Of a stretch of DNA of 64,000 bases, positions 18,901 to 27,250 are shown piece by piece. Location: positions 1 to 64,000 of the forward strand of contig JADLFX010000013.1 in assembly GCA_020849665.1 (NCBI GenBank). Direction: 5' to 3'. The DNA comes from Planctomycetota bacterium (lineage in GTDB: Bacteria; Planctomycetota; UBA1135; UBA2386). Within the stretch, counting starts at the first letter, position 1. Every line of letters begins with the position of its first letter. Position numbers and translations under genes: made by a program. Below the pieces are notes generated by a model. It did no database searches and had not been told where the DNA came from. It was given only the letters and a program-made list of their open reading frames with translations.

Positions 18901-19231
18901 CGTGCTCGCGGGGGTGGTGGTCAACAACGCGATCGTGCTGATCGACCAGGTCAACCAGCTGCGGCGCGCCGGGTTGGGCAAGGCGGAGGCGATCGTGCAG
19001 GGCGCGCATGGCCGCCTGCGCCCCGTGCTGATGACCACGCTGACCACGCTGCTGGGCCTCCTGCCGATGACCGGGTGGCTGGCCGACCTGCCCCTGGTGG
19101 GCGGCCTCCCGGAGGGCCTGGAGCTGCGCGCGCCGATGGCGATCACCCTGATCGCCGGGCTGGCGTCCTCCACGCTGCTCACCTTGCTGGTGATCCCCGC
19201 CGTGTACTCCTTTGCGGATAGGAGAGTGTGA
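15917..19231 (+). CDS. RND efflux permease, first subunit
   Basis: 1104 residues, usual size for a resistance-nodulation-division permease, which exports substrates using the proton gradient. TM1 (PVAILMVLAATVVFGFVG) is followed by a first porter domain, a TM2-6 block with GMLVDNSIVVLESI in TM4, a second porter domain, and a TM8-12 block with GVVVNNAIVLIDQVNQLR in TM10. Two irregular stretches occur: one before TM2 (about residues 280-360) and a hydrophobic segment in the central loop (about 535-580). The Lys expected in TM10 of AcrB is Asn here. The start GTG overlaps the adaptor stop, and the stop overlaps the next ATG (TGATG). Confidence 0.93.
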   Translation: MTSSFFGFTTTRPVAILMVLAATVVFGFVGLARLPVNLLPDLSYPTVTIRTVYEGASPQDVEERISERIQESVSVVPGVRRALSVSRPGVSDVILEFAWGTKMVFAVSDIRERLDRVFLPAEAERPVVLRYDPNLDPVITLGLSGEQSLVELRRIADEELKIELEKIDGIAAVKVRGGDEEEIRILVDEAALASYGLDVGTLGQRLRAENLNAASGTIEEGNTEFLVRALGEFRNLVEIEDVIVDRRGEVSVRLRDVARVVRTARDREVISRVDGVPCVLVDVYRAAGANVVALCAATRTRMFGTERQRAYVAAGRHLAPFPAAAAGPGGTPDPAVLRAASERRQMTDYLGFQMQRLGVDTTLLQDQSRFIESAVDDVESSALQGGFLAIAIIYLFLRRFSATAILSVSIPVSLIASFAPMYLSDVSINIMSLGGLALGVGMLVDNSIVVLESITKAREDGHAPAQAAVLGTSRVAGAVVASTLTTLAVFFPIVFVEGVAGQLFRDLSLTVVYSLAMSLLVALFVVPMLASRGLGTGGAVERPRTWLGRGVQAAGAALLRLVLVAVAGLGWLLHHALWPLRWAFDRVYGAVDRTYPTLLRGVLRHRFVAIGLGLILLVGALLRAPALGSELIPETHQGELFLDAYLPRDATVERTDAVLAPLERSIAALPEVASTFLAVGVDKKELNDSDQGEHSARILIRLHPARDRPAQEERVRNAIRELVRVRPEIQTYRFAQTGVLSFQAPLVVEILGRDLGALREASVAIEAGLRRIPGLRDVRCTLQRGNPEISIRLDRDKMAALGLDSGVVARILQTKVQGDVPTRFAERERKIDIRVRRDQEELATLDRLLGVNVNPKGTPEIPLGSVAEVKRVEGPSEIRRIGNVRGAEVQAARATLDLGGVQRGVDALLYGLDLPAGIDARLGGQKEEMERSRDSLNLALVLAIFLVYIVMASQFESLIQPLVILASLPLALVGVVFTLDVLGVPVSVMVLLGGIVLAGVVVNNAIVLIDQVNQLRRAGLGKAEAIVQGAHGRLRPVLMTTLTTLLGLLPMTGWLADLPLVGGLPEGLELRAPMAITLIAGLASSTLLTLLVIPAVYSFADRRV

Positions 19232-22200
19232 TGGAAGCGCCGGCCCCGACCAAGGCACGCAGCGGGCTCTACTCACTCTTCGTCGACCGCCCGGTGCTCA
19301 CCCTGATGGTGAGCTTCGCGCTGCTGGTCGTCGGGGTGATCGCATTGCTGCGCCTGCCGCTCCGGCTGACGCCCGAAGGGCTGGTCCGCAACCAGATCAA
19401 CGTGTGGATCCCGATCGCCCGGCCGATGGCGCCGCGCGAGGTCGAGGAGGACGTGCTCAAGCCGTTCGAGGCGCTCCTGCGCACGATCCCCGGGATCAAG
19501 TCCGTGACCGCGAACGCCAGCGCCACCTCGGCATTCGTGTCGGTCGAGCTGAGCCAGGACCTCGACGTGAACCTCGCCGCCGCCGAGGTGCGCGACAAGG
19601 CGCAGCGCGCACGCCTGGAGTGGCCCCAGGAGGTGGACCGCTACTTCACCTGGCGCGAGGACGGCTCGGCCATGCCGCTGGCCTTCTTCCAGATGCTGAC
19701 GCCGGCCCGCAACGCGGACTGGGACTACCGCATCGACCAGATCGTGCGGCCGCGCCTGGAGGCGGTGGACGGGGTGGGGCGCGTGGAGATGTGGGGACTG
19801 CTGGACGAGACCCTGCGCATCTGGTTCGACACCGACAAGCTGCGCGGCGCGAGCGTCAACTACCGCGAGCTGGTCGAGCGCCTGGCACGCGACAACTTCG
19901 CCGAGCCGGTGGGCGAACTCGACGACGGCAGCTCGCGGGTGCTGCTGCGCGTCGACACCAAGTTCCGCACCGCCAGCCAGATCGAGGAGTATCCGGTGCG
20001 GCCCGGCCTGCGCCTGGCCGACGTGGCCCGCGTGGAACGCGTGCCCACCGTGCGCAGCGAGCTGTCGCGCTACAACCAGAAGTACACCTACTCCGGCGCG
20101 GTGCGGCTGGCGGCGAGCGCGAACCCGGTCGACTCCAGCGAGCGGCTGCGCGCCGCGTGCGCCGCGCTGCAGGCCGAGCCGACCCTGGAGGGCATCGAGT
20201 TCCGGTTCCTCTTCGACCAGGGCGAGTTCATCCGCGGCAGCCTCGAGACGCTGGTGAGTTCCGCGCTGCAGGGCGGCGCGCTGGCGATCGTGGTCTTGTG
20301 GCTCTTCCTGCGCGACCTGCGCTTCACGCTGGTGATCGCGCTCTCGATCCCGATCACCATGCTGATCGTGGGCGGCTGGCTCTACTTCACCGGCGACACG
20401 CTGAACGTGCTCACCATGGCCGGGATGACGATCGCCATCGGCATGGTGGTCGACAACTCGGTGGTGGTGCTGGAGAACATCCGGCGCCTGCGCGCCGCAG
20501 GCCACTCGCTGCGCGACGCCTGCGTGGCCGGGGCGCGCGAGGTCGGTCTGGCGGTGACGCTGGCCACGCTCACCACCGTCGTGGTGTTCCTGCCGATGGT
20601 GTTCATGAGCGGCAGCACCATGACCCGGACCCTGCTGGGCGCCGTGGGCATCCCGCTCTCGGTGGCCCTGATCGGCAGCCTCCTGGTGGCGCTGCTGCTC
20701 CTGCCCTCGGGCGTGCGCCAGCTCGCCGCGGGCGTGACCAGCACGCGCGCCGAGGCCGCCCGGGGCATCGGCTGGCTCACGCCGATCCGCTGGCTGATGG
20801 CCGTGAACGCCGTGCTCCTGCGCTGGTCCCTGCGGCACCGCGTCCTGGCGCTGGTCGCCTGCACGGCGGTGCTCGGCACCACCGCGATCGCCTGGGGCCG
20901 GCTCGACACGCGCTTCCAGGTCGACGCGTTCAACCCGTTCCGCGGCGGCGACGTGACCGTGCGCCTGCAGATCCCCGGCAGCCTGACCCTGGCCGAGGTC
21001 GACGCCGAGGTGAAGCTCCTGGAGGAGTTCGCACTCGCCAACAAGGAGCGCTGGCGGATCGCCGGCGTCTCGTCGCGCTTCAGCCGCACCTCGATCCGCA
21101 TCGACCTCGTGCTCGAACGCGGACTCGAACCCAAGCAGGTCGCCGAGATCCGCACCGCGGTCCTGGCGGAGTGGCCGCGCCGGCCCGGGCTGCGCCCCAC
21201 CCTGCGAGAGTCGGGCCGCGGCATGGGTGGCGGAGGCGGCGGCGAACAACAGGACCTGTCCAACTTCGTGCTGCGCCTCTACGGCCGCGACAGCGAGTAC
21301 CTCGCCAACCTGGCCGTAGACGTGGTCGAGGACCTGCGCCGCCAGCCCGAAGTGGCCTCGGTGGAGGCCGGGGAGCTGGAGCGCAACAAGGAGGTGGTGG
21401 TCGAGGTCAACCGCGACCGTGCGCAGGAGCTCGGCATCCCACCCGAGAACCTCTTCGGCGTGATGACCTCCGGGCTGCGCGGGCGCGAACTGACCCGCTT
21501 CGAGGAGGAGGGCCGGGAGATCCGGTTGATCGCGCAGTACGAGGGCGGCAACAAGTACGCCCTCAAGGACCTGAAGGAGGCGCAGGTGTTCGCCAGCCGC
21601 GGCACGTTCCAGCGGCTCGGCGACGTCGGCACCGTGCGCTTCCAGCCGATGCTGCCCGCGATCGAGCGCAAGGACGGCAAGACCAGCCTGGTGATCGTGG
21701 GCAAGCGCGCCCCCGACGTGGGCGCCAACGCGTTCGGCGAGGTCCTGAAGCGGGTCATGGACCGCTACGTGCTGCCACGCGGCTACTCGTGGGCCGAGGA
21801 CAGCGCATCCCGCGACACCCAGATGCAGATCCGGGAGCTGCTGCAGGCCATGCTGCTCTCGGTCACCCTCGTGTTCCTGCTGATGGGCGTGCTCTTCGAG
21901 TCGCTCATCCTGCCGCTCGCCACCCTGGTGACCATCCCGTTCGCGCTCTTCGGCGCAGTGTGGGGCCTGCTGCTGTTCCGCGGCTCGATCGACGTGATGG
22001 CCGTCGTGGGGCTGGTCCTGCTCTGCGGCGTGGTGGTGAACAACGGCATCGTGCTGCTCGATTGCGTGCAGCAGCGCCGGCGTGAGGGATTGGACCGGGA
22101 GGCGGCGCTCCTGGAGGCGGTGCACCAGCGGCTGCGGCCGATCCTGATGACCGCGGCCACCACCATCGTCGGCCTCCTGCCGATGATCCTGTTCGGCGAT

Positions 22201-22407
22201 CCCGGCGCGCAGGGCCTCAGCTACATCGGCATGGCCCTGGTGGTCGCGGGCGGACTGGCGGTGTGCACGTTCTTCACCGCGTACGCGGTGCCGCTCGCCT
22301 ACACGTGGATGGACGACCTCTCGCTCTGGCTGCGCGGGATCTGGCTGCGGGCGATCGCGCGCCGCGCTCAGGTCCCGGCCAGCAACGCGAACCCGCAGAG
22401 CTTGTAG
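19231..22407 (+). CDS. RND efflux permease, second subunit
   Basis: 1058 residues, homologous in layout to the preceding permease but clearly different in sequence, so the pair is not a recent duplication. TM4 carries GMVVDNSVVVLENI and TM10 carries GVVVNNGIVLLD. The second half has a glycine run (GRGMGGGGGG) near residue 665. The ATG at 19231 overlaps the previous stop, with GGAGAG four bases upstream; a GTG one codon earlier is also possible. Two tandem permeases with one adaptor suggest a heteromeric pump of the MdtBC type. No outer-membrane channel gene follows. The 3' end overlaps the convergent ureohydrolase gene by 40 bases. Confidence 0.92.
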   Translation: MEAPAPTKARSGLYSLFVDRPVLTLMVSFALLVVGVIALLRLPLRLTPEGLVRNQINVWIPIARPMAPREVEEDVLKPFEALLRTIPGIKSVTANASATSAFVSVELSQDLDVNLAAAEVRDKAQRARLEWPQEVDRYFTWREDGSAMPLAFFQMLTPARNADWDYRIDQIVRPRLEAVDGVGRVEMWGLLDETLRIWFDTDKLRGASVNYRELVERLARDNFAEPVGELDDGSSRVLLRVDTKFRTASQIEEYPVRPGLRLADVARVERVPTVRSELSRYNQKYTYSGAVRLAASANPVDSSERLRAACAALQAEPTLEGIEFRFLFDQGEFIRGSLETLVSSALQGGALAIVVLWLFLRDLRFTLVIALSIPITMLIVGGWLYFTGDTLNVLTMAGMTIAIGMVVDNSVVVLENIRRLRAAGHSLRDACVAGAREVGLAVTLATLTTVVVFLPMVFMSGSTMTRTLLGAVGIPLSVALIGSLLVALLLLPSGVRQLAAGVTSTRAEAARGIGWLTPIRWLMAVNAVLLRWSLRHRVLALVACTAVLGTTAIAWGRLDTRFQVDAFNPFRGGDVTVRLQIPGSLTLAEVDAEVKLLEEFALANKERWRIAGVSSRFSRTSIRIDLVLERGLEPKQVAEIRTAVLAEWPRRPGLRPTLRESGRGMGGGGGGEQQDLSNFVLRLYGRDSEYLANLAVDVVEDLRRQPEVASVEAGELERNKEVVVEVNRDRAQELGIPPENLFGVMTSGLRGRELTRFEEEGREIRLIAQYEGGNKYALKDLKEAQVFASRGTFQRLGDVGTVRFQPMLPAIERKDGKTSLVIVGKRAPDVGANAFGEVLKRVMDRYVLPRGYSWAEDSASRDTQMQIRELLQAMLLSVTLVFLLMGVLFESLILPLATLVTIPFALFGAVWGLLLFRGSIDVMAVVGLVLLCGVVVNNGIVLLDCVQQRRREGLDREAALLEAVHQRLRPILMTAATTIVGLLPMILFGDPGAQGLSYIGMALVVAGGLAVCTFFTAYAVPLAYTWMDDLSLWLRGIWLRAIARRAQVPASNANPQSL

Positions 22408-23390
22408 AGGACGCGCGCGCCGACGTTGGCGTCCCACTCGTCGCCGTCCGCGCCGGGCGCCACCTCGTTGAGATCGAAGCCGACGATGCGCCGGCCGCTG
22501 CGCATCACCTCGTCCAGGAGCAGCGCCGCCTGCGCGAAGCCGAGTCCGCCGGGCACGGGCGTGCCGGTGTTCGGACAGAGGGCCGGGTCGAGCCCGTCGA
22601 TGTCGAAGCTCACGTAGACCTCCCGCGGCAGGGCGCCGACCGCCTCCCTGGCCAGGTCGAGCCAGCGCTCGCCCTGGAGCAGGCGCCGCTGCCAGTCGAG
22701 GTCGAAGTGGGTGATCACCCGGCCCGCGCTCTCCTGGATCGCCGCCAGCTCCTCCTCGCAGAAGTCGCGGACTCCCACCTGCACGATCCGCGCCACTTCC
22801 GGGACCTCGCGCAGGACGTTGTCCATGATCGAGGCGTGGCTCCATGCGAAGCCTTCGAACGCATGGCGCAGGTCGGCATGCGCGTCGACATGCAGGATGC
22901 CGAGGCCGGGGTGGTGCCGGGCCAAGGTCCGGATCGCGCCGAACGGGACGGAGTGGTCGCCCCCCACCACGCCCACCAGCTTGCCCCGCGCGAGCAGCTC
23001 CTCGACGGTGGCCTCCAGGACCTCGTTCACGCGCCGCCCGGCAGCGTCCACCTCAGCCACCGCAGCGCCGTCCCCGGGCCCCGCGCCGCCGCGCTCGAGG
23101 ATCGGCAGCGCGAGCGCGCGCGCCCGCCGCGACAGCTCCCGCAGGCCGTGGCGCTCCGGCAGCAGGTGGATGCCCTGCTCGTACGGACGCCCGGTCTGCA
23201 GGTCGAAGAGGTCGACCTGATGGCTCGCCGCCAGGATCGCCTCGGGGCCCTCGGCCGCCCCGCCGCCGTAGGAGGTCGTGGCGTCGAAGGGCACCGGCAC
23301 CAGCACGAGGCGCGCCTCCTCGCGGGAGTGCGGGAGGCCGAAGATGCCGGACTCGGGTGCGGCGGCGGCGTTGGGATCGAAGGGCGTCAT
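22368..23390 (-). CDS. Arginase/agmatinase-family ureohydrolase
   Basis: 340 residues from the ATG at 23390 (MTPFDPNAAAAPESG). Members hydrolyse guanidino compounds (agmatine, arginine, guanidinobutyrate, formiminoglutamate) with a dinuclear Mn centre. The metal-binding motifs are intact: GGDHSVPFG, HVDAHADLR and SFDIDGLDPALCP. The CPNTGTPVPGG segment is typical of agmatinase-like members, so agmatinase is the best guess, but substrate cannot be read from sequence. The last 40 bases overlap the 3' end of the RND permease on the other strand. Divergent from the S46 peptidase gene across 182 bases. Confidence 0.9.
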   Translation of the reverse strand: MTPFDPNAAAAPESGIFGLPHSREEARLVLVPVPFDATTSYGGGAAEGPEAILAASHQVDLFDLQTGRPYEQGIHLLPERHGLRELSRRARALALPILERGGAGPGDGAAVAEVDAAGRRVNEVLEATVEELLARGKLVGVVGGDHSVPFGAIRTLARHHPGLGILHVDAHADLRHAFEGFAWSHASIMDNVLREVPEVARIVQVGVRDFCEEELAAIQESAGRVITHFDLDWQRRLLQGERWLDLAREAVGALPREVYVSFDIDGLDPALCPNTGTPVPGGLGFAQAALLLDEVMRSGRRIVGFDLNEVAPGADGDEWDANVGARVLYKLCGFALLAGT

Positions 23391-23572
23391 CGGATGATCC
23401 GGCCCGCGGCGGTGCGCGACGCGGGACCGCGAAGTGTCGGCGATGCACCGGCGGCGATCCATGGCCGGCGCGCGGCGGGCTGGCGAGCGGCGCCGGAACA
23501 GGCCGTGCTTGCCACGGGCCACCTGGAATCCGCAAACTGCGGCCCCTTCGCGGTGGTCCGCGCACCCAACCC

Positions 23573-25606
23573 ATGATCCGTACCTTCCTCCTGGCGTCCA
23601 CGTTCCTCGCGGCCCTCGCCGCCCGCCCCGCCGACACGGCCCAGCCCGACGAGGGCATGTGGCGCTTCGACAAGCCGCCGCGCAAGGTGCTCAAGGAGCG
23701 CTACGGCTTCGAGCCCGATCAGGCCTGGCTCGACCATCTGCGCGTCGCCTCGGTGCGCTTCAACAGCGGCGGCTCGGGCTCGTTCGTGAGCCCGCACGGC
23801 CTGGTGATGACCAACCACCACGTCGCCCTGGAATCGATCCAGAAGCTCTCCGGCGCGGGCCGCGACCTGGTGAAGAACGGCTTCCTGGCGCGCACGAACG
23901 CCGAGGAGCTGCGCTGCAAGGACCTCGAGCTGAACGTGCTCATGTCGATCGAGGACGTCACCAGGCGCGTGCGCGAGGCCGCGGACGCGCGCGAGGAGAT
24001 GCGCCAGATCGAGGCCGAGGAAGCCAAGAAGAGCGGGCTGCGTTGCGACGTCGTCACGCTCTACAACGGCGGCGTCTACGCGCTGTACCGCTACCAGCAG
24101 TACACGGACGTGCGCCTGGTGATGGCTCCCGAGCTCGCCGTGGGCTTCTACGGCGGCGATCCGGACAACTTCACCTATCCGCGCTACAACCTCGACTTCT
24201 CGTTCTTCCGGGTCTACGCCGACGGCCAGCCGCTGCAGGGCAACCCGCACCTGCGCTGGGCCAGGAGCGGCGTGCAGGAGGGCGACCTGGTGTTCGTGTC
24301 CGGACACCCCGGCGACACCGCGCGCCTGGAGACCGTCGCCCAGCTCGAGGCCTACCGCGACGTGATCTATCCGATGGTGCTGCGCCGCCTGGACCGCTTC
24401 CGGGCCGCGCTGCGCGAGTATTCCGCCAAGGGCGAGGAACAGGGCCGGCAGATCCAGGACGAGGTGTTCGGCCTGGAGAACTCGTTCAAGGCGCTCAGCG
24501 GCGAGCTCGACGCGCTGCGCGACTCGGTGATCATGAAGGCCAAGGCCGACCAGGAGGCCGCGTTCCTCGCCACCGAAGCAGGCACCAAGGTGAAGGACGC
24601 GTTCGGCCGGATCGCCGCCGGCCGCGAGCGCCTGCGCGCCGTGTACCCCACGCTGATCCACGCCAACCTGCCCGGCAAGCTGGGCAGCCTCACCCAGGAG
24701 CTGCTGCAGTACCACGAGGTGCCGGCCGAGAACGAGGCGGCGCGCAAGACCGCCGAGCTGGCGCTGTTCTCCACGGCGCCGATCCATCTCGAGATGGAGG
24801 AGGTGCAGCTCCGGGCCTGCTTCGCCGCGGCGCTGCAGGACCTCGGCAAGGACAACCCGCTGGTCCAGGCGATGCTGGCCGACCCGACCGCCGGCGAGGA
24901 GGAGAAGCTGCTGAGCCCCGAGGCCGCCGCGCGGGCGATCGTTGCCGGCACCAAGGTGCACGATCTGGAGACGCGCCAGAAGCTGGCCAAGGGCAGCATC
25001 GAGGACCTGATCGCGACCAAGGACCCGATGGTGAACCTGATCGTGCGCATCGAGCAGGCGGTGGCCCCTCTGCGCGGACAGCTGGCGCCGATCTTCGCCG
25101 CCGAGCGCAAGCTCGAGGGCGAGATCGCCGACGCCCGCTTCGCGGCGTACGGCGAGGACGTGTACCCCGACGCCACGTTCACCCTGCGCCTGTCGTTCGG
25201 CGTGGTGAAGGGCTACGAGCTGGGCACCACGTTCGTGCCGTACAAGACCACCTTCGGCGGGCTCTTCGACCGCCACGACTCGTTCGACGGCAAGCCCCCC
25301 TACCACCTGCCGGAGCGGATGCTGCAGGCGCGCACGAAGATCGACCTGCGCACGCCTCTGAACTTCGTGTGCACCGCCGACATCATCGGCGGCAACTCCG
25401 GCAGCCCGGTGGTCAACCGCGCCAGCGAAGTGGTCGGCCTGATCTTCGACGGCAACATCCAGTCGCTCTCGGGCCGCTTCCAGTACGACGAGCGGATCGG
25501 CCGTTCGGTGGCCGTCGACGCCCGCGGCATCGTCGAGGCCCTGCGCAAGGTCTACGACGCCGGGGCGCTGGCCGACGAGCTCACCGGCCACGGCGGCACG
25601 CGCTGA
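23573..25606 (+). CDS. S46-family exported dipeptidyl-peptidase
   Basis: 677 residues from the ATG at 23573, slightly shorter than DPP7/DPP11 (about 710-720). S46 enzymes remove dipeptides from peptide N-termini in the periplasm. A signal peptide (MIRTFLLASTFLAALAARPAD) precedes the conserved GMWRFDKPP start. The chymotrypsin-like elements are present: GSGSFVSPHGLVMTNHH (H82/H83), the YGGDPDNFTYPRYNLDFSFFR block with the catalytic Asp, and GGNSGSPV with S609. The helical middle domain (about 270-500) fits the family. The residue that separates DPP7 from DPP11 specificity was not resolved. A structured repeat lies 110 bases downstream. Confidence 0.94.
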   Translation: MIRTFLLASTFLAALAARPADTAQPDEGMWRFDKPPRKVLKERYGFEPDQAWLDHLRVASVRFNSGGSGSFVSPHGLVMTNHHVALESIQKLSGAGRDLVKNGFLARTNAEELRCKDLELNVLMSIEDVTRRVREAADAREEMRQIEAEEAKKSGLRCDVVTLYNGGVYALYRYQQYTDVRLVMAPELAVGFYGGDPDNFTYPRYNLDFSFFRVYADGQPLQGNPHLRWARSGVQEGDLVFVSGHPGDTARLETVAQLEAYRDVIYPMVLRRLDRFRAALREYSAKGEEQGRQIQDEVFGLENSFKALSGELDALRDSVIMKAKADQEAAFLATEAGTKVKDAFGRIAAGRERLRAVYPTLIHANLPGKLGSLTQELLQYHEVPAENEAARKTAELALFSTAPIHLEMEEVQLRACFAAALQDLGKDNPLVQAMLADPTAGEEEKLLSPEAAARAIVAGTKVHDLETRQKLAKGSIEDLIATKDPMVNLIVRIEQAVAPLRGQLAPIFAAERKLEGEIADARFAAYGEDVYPDATFTLRLSFGVVKGYELGTTFVPYKTTFGGLFDRHDSFDGKPPYHLPERMLQARTKIDLRTPLNFVCTADIIGGNSGSPVVNRASEVVGLIFDGNIQSLSGRFQYDERIGRSVAVDARGIVEALRKVYDAGALADELTGHGGTR

Positions 25607-26014
25607 CCCGGGCCAGGGGTTCCCGCGCGTGGCCGGAGTACAGGCCCGGATGCGCGCGGGGGAGACGAAGGGTTCCTACCGGGGAGGCGCAGCCGTTGCG
25701 GCGCGCGGGATAAATGGCTCCCCGGCTGGGACAGCTCAGAAGTATCGTCAGGAGGAAACTTCGAGTCAGGAGGGGAGGAAGGCCCAGCCGGGGAACCCAC
25801 CTCGTCTCGTGCCACAGACCCATGCAGTCCGTGACGACCGCCTCTAGGCGCCCCCGCCGAGAAAGTTTCACGCTCGCGTGGCTTCCCGTTCCCAGGCGCG
25901 GAGCGAGCGCCATCCGAAGGGCCCGGTGGTCGCCCCGCCGGTGCGAGCGCGGGAATCCCGCCCCGCGCGGCTTGCCTTGGCTCCGGCCTTCTGGTGTATT
26001 CCCGCCCCCCGTGC
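25607..26014. other. Non-coding region upstream of tRNA-Met, with repeat copy 1
   Basis: 408 bases between the S46 peptidase and the tRNA. It contains the repeat at 25716-25873. The remaining flanks show no coding frame with family character and no clear promoter. Confidence 0.5.
25716..25873 (+). repeat. Structured repeat, copy 1
   Basis: About 158 bases, matched by an inverted copy at 26358-26519. A long stem (25716-25730 with 25783-25797, 14 of 15 paired) encloses a 52-base purine-rich loop with several GGAGG motifs. A conserved tail follows (CACCTCGTCTCGTGCC, from 25797) with a second hairpin (25813-25818 with 25828-25833) around a loop containing CCATGCA. Similarity to copy 2 runs on to AGTTTCACGC. 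It lies 110 bases 3' of the S46 gene on the same strand. RNA element or mobile repeat; not resolved. Confidence 0.7.
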
Positions 26015-26091
26015 GGCGGGATAGCTCAGCTGGTTAGAGCGAAGGCTTCATAAGCCTTAGGTCGCCGGTTCAAGTCCGGCTCCCGCTACCA
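26015..26091 (+). tRNA. tRNA-Met(CAU), elongator type
   Basis: The cloverleaf folds fully by eye. The acceptor stem pairs GGCGGGA with TCCCGCT (one G-U). The D arm is GCTC/GAGC. The anticodon stem is AAGGC/GCCTT with loop TTCATAA (CAT at 26049-26051). The T arm is GCCGG-TTCAAGT-CCGGC, then discriminator A and an encoded CCA. There are no three G-C pairs in the anticodon stem and no C1-A72 mismatch, so it is not the initiator. The remaining alternative is tRNA-Ile2 with lysidine-modified CAU. Confidence 0.9.
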
Positions 26092-26592
26092 CCCGCGCCC
26101 CGGAACGAGGCCCCAGGCCGGTCCCGCCCGCGCCTGTCCAGATCCGCCGGCGGCGCGAGGCCGCCTTCCGCGAGGTGCCGGGCGCGCCCTCGGCCGGCGC
26201 GCCCGCTGCCCCGCCTGCCACCGCAGGGGAGCCATCCCGCAACGCCCTGGGGCACCCCGTGTTCGCGTCGGGGCCCCCGCGCACGGCCCTGCGCGGCGCA
26301 CGGCCAGCCCGGGAGGTTCTCCTGCCGCGGCCCGAATCCGCAGGTCCCGGCGACCCGGCATGAAACTCGCTGGATCGCCGGGCATAGAAGACCGTGTCGT
26401 GGATTGCATGGGTCCACGGCACGAGACGAGGTGGGTTCCCGGCTGGGGCCCGACTTACTCCTCCCCGATCCTCCCGACTCCTTCCAGATTCCGATACACG
26501 GGGTCCCAGCCGGGGAACCTTTTTTCTCCCCTTCGTCCGCGCGGTGCGATGCCGCCCGCGCCAAGGCCTGCGAGACCCGGGAAGAGTCCGCG
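26092..26592. other. Non-coding region between tRNA-Met and folE, with repeat copy 2
   Basis: 501 bases. It contains the inverted repeat copy at 26358-26519, immediately followed on the plus strand by a run of six T (26520-26525). No frame here has recognisable family character. About 260 bases after the tRNA show nothing I can name. Confidence 0.5.
26358..26519 (-). repeat. Structured repeat, copy 2 (inverted)
   Basis: Reverse-complement copy of 25716-25873. The long stem is 26434-26447 with 26505-26519 (one bulged base). The purine-rich loop again carries repeated GGA/GGAGG. The tail hairpin is 26398-26403 with 26413-26418, perfectly paired. Relative to copy 1, two base pairs of this hairpin changed on both sides (A-T to G-C and C-G to T-A), which preserves the fold. 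Read on the minus strand it begins 74 bases after the folE stop, so both copies follow a gene in sense orientation. Confidence 0.7.
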
Positions 26593-27159
26593 TCAGCGCT
26601 GCACGAGATCGAGGAACTCGGCCCGCGTGCCCTTGTCGCTGCGGAAGAGCCCGAGCAGGCAGGACGTGACGGTGGACGAGTTCTGCTTCTCCACCCCGCG
26701 CATCATCATGCACAGGTGCGCCGCCTGGACCACCACGCCCACGCCCTTGGGCTGCAGCGCCTCGTTCAGCGCGTAGGCGATCTGCTGGGTGAGACGCTCC
26801 TGGACCTGGAGGCGGCGGGCGAACGCGTCCACCACGCGGGCGATCTTCGACAGCCCCACGATCCTGCCGTTGGGGATGTAGGCCACATGGGCCTTGCCGA
26901 AGAACGGCGCGAGGTGGTGCTCGCACATCGAGTAGAGCTCGATGTCCCGCACCAGGACCATCTCGTCGGTGGCCTGCTCGAACATGGCGTCCCCGATGAT
27001 CCGCTTCGGGTCCAGGCTGTAGCCCTGGGTGTAGAACCGGAACGCCTTCTCCACGCGTCGCGGCGTGTTGCCCAGGCCGTCGCGGTCCGGCTCTGGATCC
27101 AGCTCCCGCAGGATCTGGTACACCGCTTCCTGGAAGGGCGACTCGTGCTTCTTGCTCAT
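26593..27159 (-). CDS. folE: GTP cyclohydrolase I
   Basis: 188 residues, typical FolE length. It converts GTP to 7,8-dihydroneopterin triphosphate, the first step of folate and pterin synthesis, as a zinc-dependent decamer in the cytoplasm. Diagnostic segments are present: [14 protein letters not shown], the zinc ligands in [19 protein letters not shown] and [18 protein letters not shown], and [19 protein letters not shown]. It starts 91 bases after the permease gene ends and may share its transcript. No other folate gene is nearby. Confidence 0.97.
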   Translation of the reverse strand: MSKKHESPFQEAVYQILRELDPEPDRDGLGNTPRRVEKAFRFYTQGYSLDPKRIIGDAMFEQATDEMVLVRDIELYSMCEHHLAPFFGKAHVAYIPNGRIVGLSKIARVVDAFARRLQVQERLTQQIAYALNEALQPKGVGVVVQAAHLCMMMRGVEKQNSSTVTSCLLGLFRSDKGTRAEFLDLVQR

Positions 27160-27250
27160 CGGCGTGGGGCGGGCGGGCGGGACGGGCTCGGGCAGGAGCT
27201 ATCGATACGACGCCTCGCGGGGCCGGAAAACCGCCGGCGCGACCCGGGCC

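Noticed and set aside
15005-19276. 1423-codon minus-strand open frame across the efflux adaptor and first RND permease
   Set aside because: His/Arg/Gln/Gly-rich composition with no domain. The opposite strand encodes clear adaptor and RND motifs throughout.
26015-26091. Initiator tRNA-fMet
   Set aside because: The anticodon stem lacks the three G-C pairs and position 1-72 is a G-U pair rather than the initiator mismatch. Elongator Met, or possibly Ile2, fits better.
26175-26363. Short plus-strand frame between tRNA-Met and repeat copy 2
   Set aside because: Ala/Pro/Gly-rich low-complexity product with no start signal, consistent with chance in GC-rich non-coding DNA.
25716-26519. Composite transposon or integrated element bounded by inverted repeats around the tRNA
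   Set aside because: There is no transposase or integrase gene between the copies, only a tRNA, and no target-site duplication is evident.
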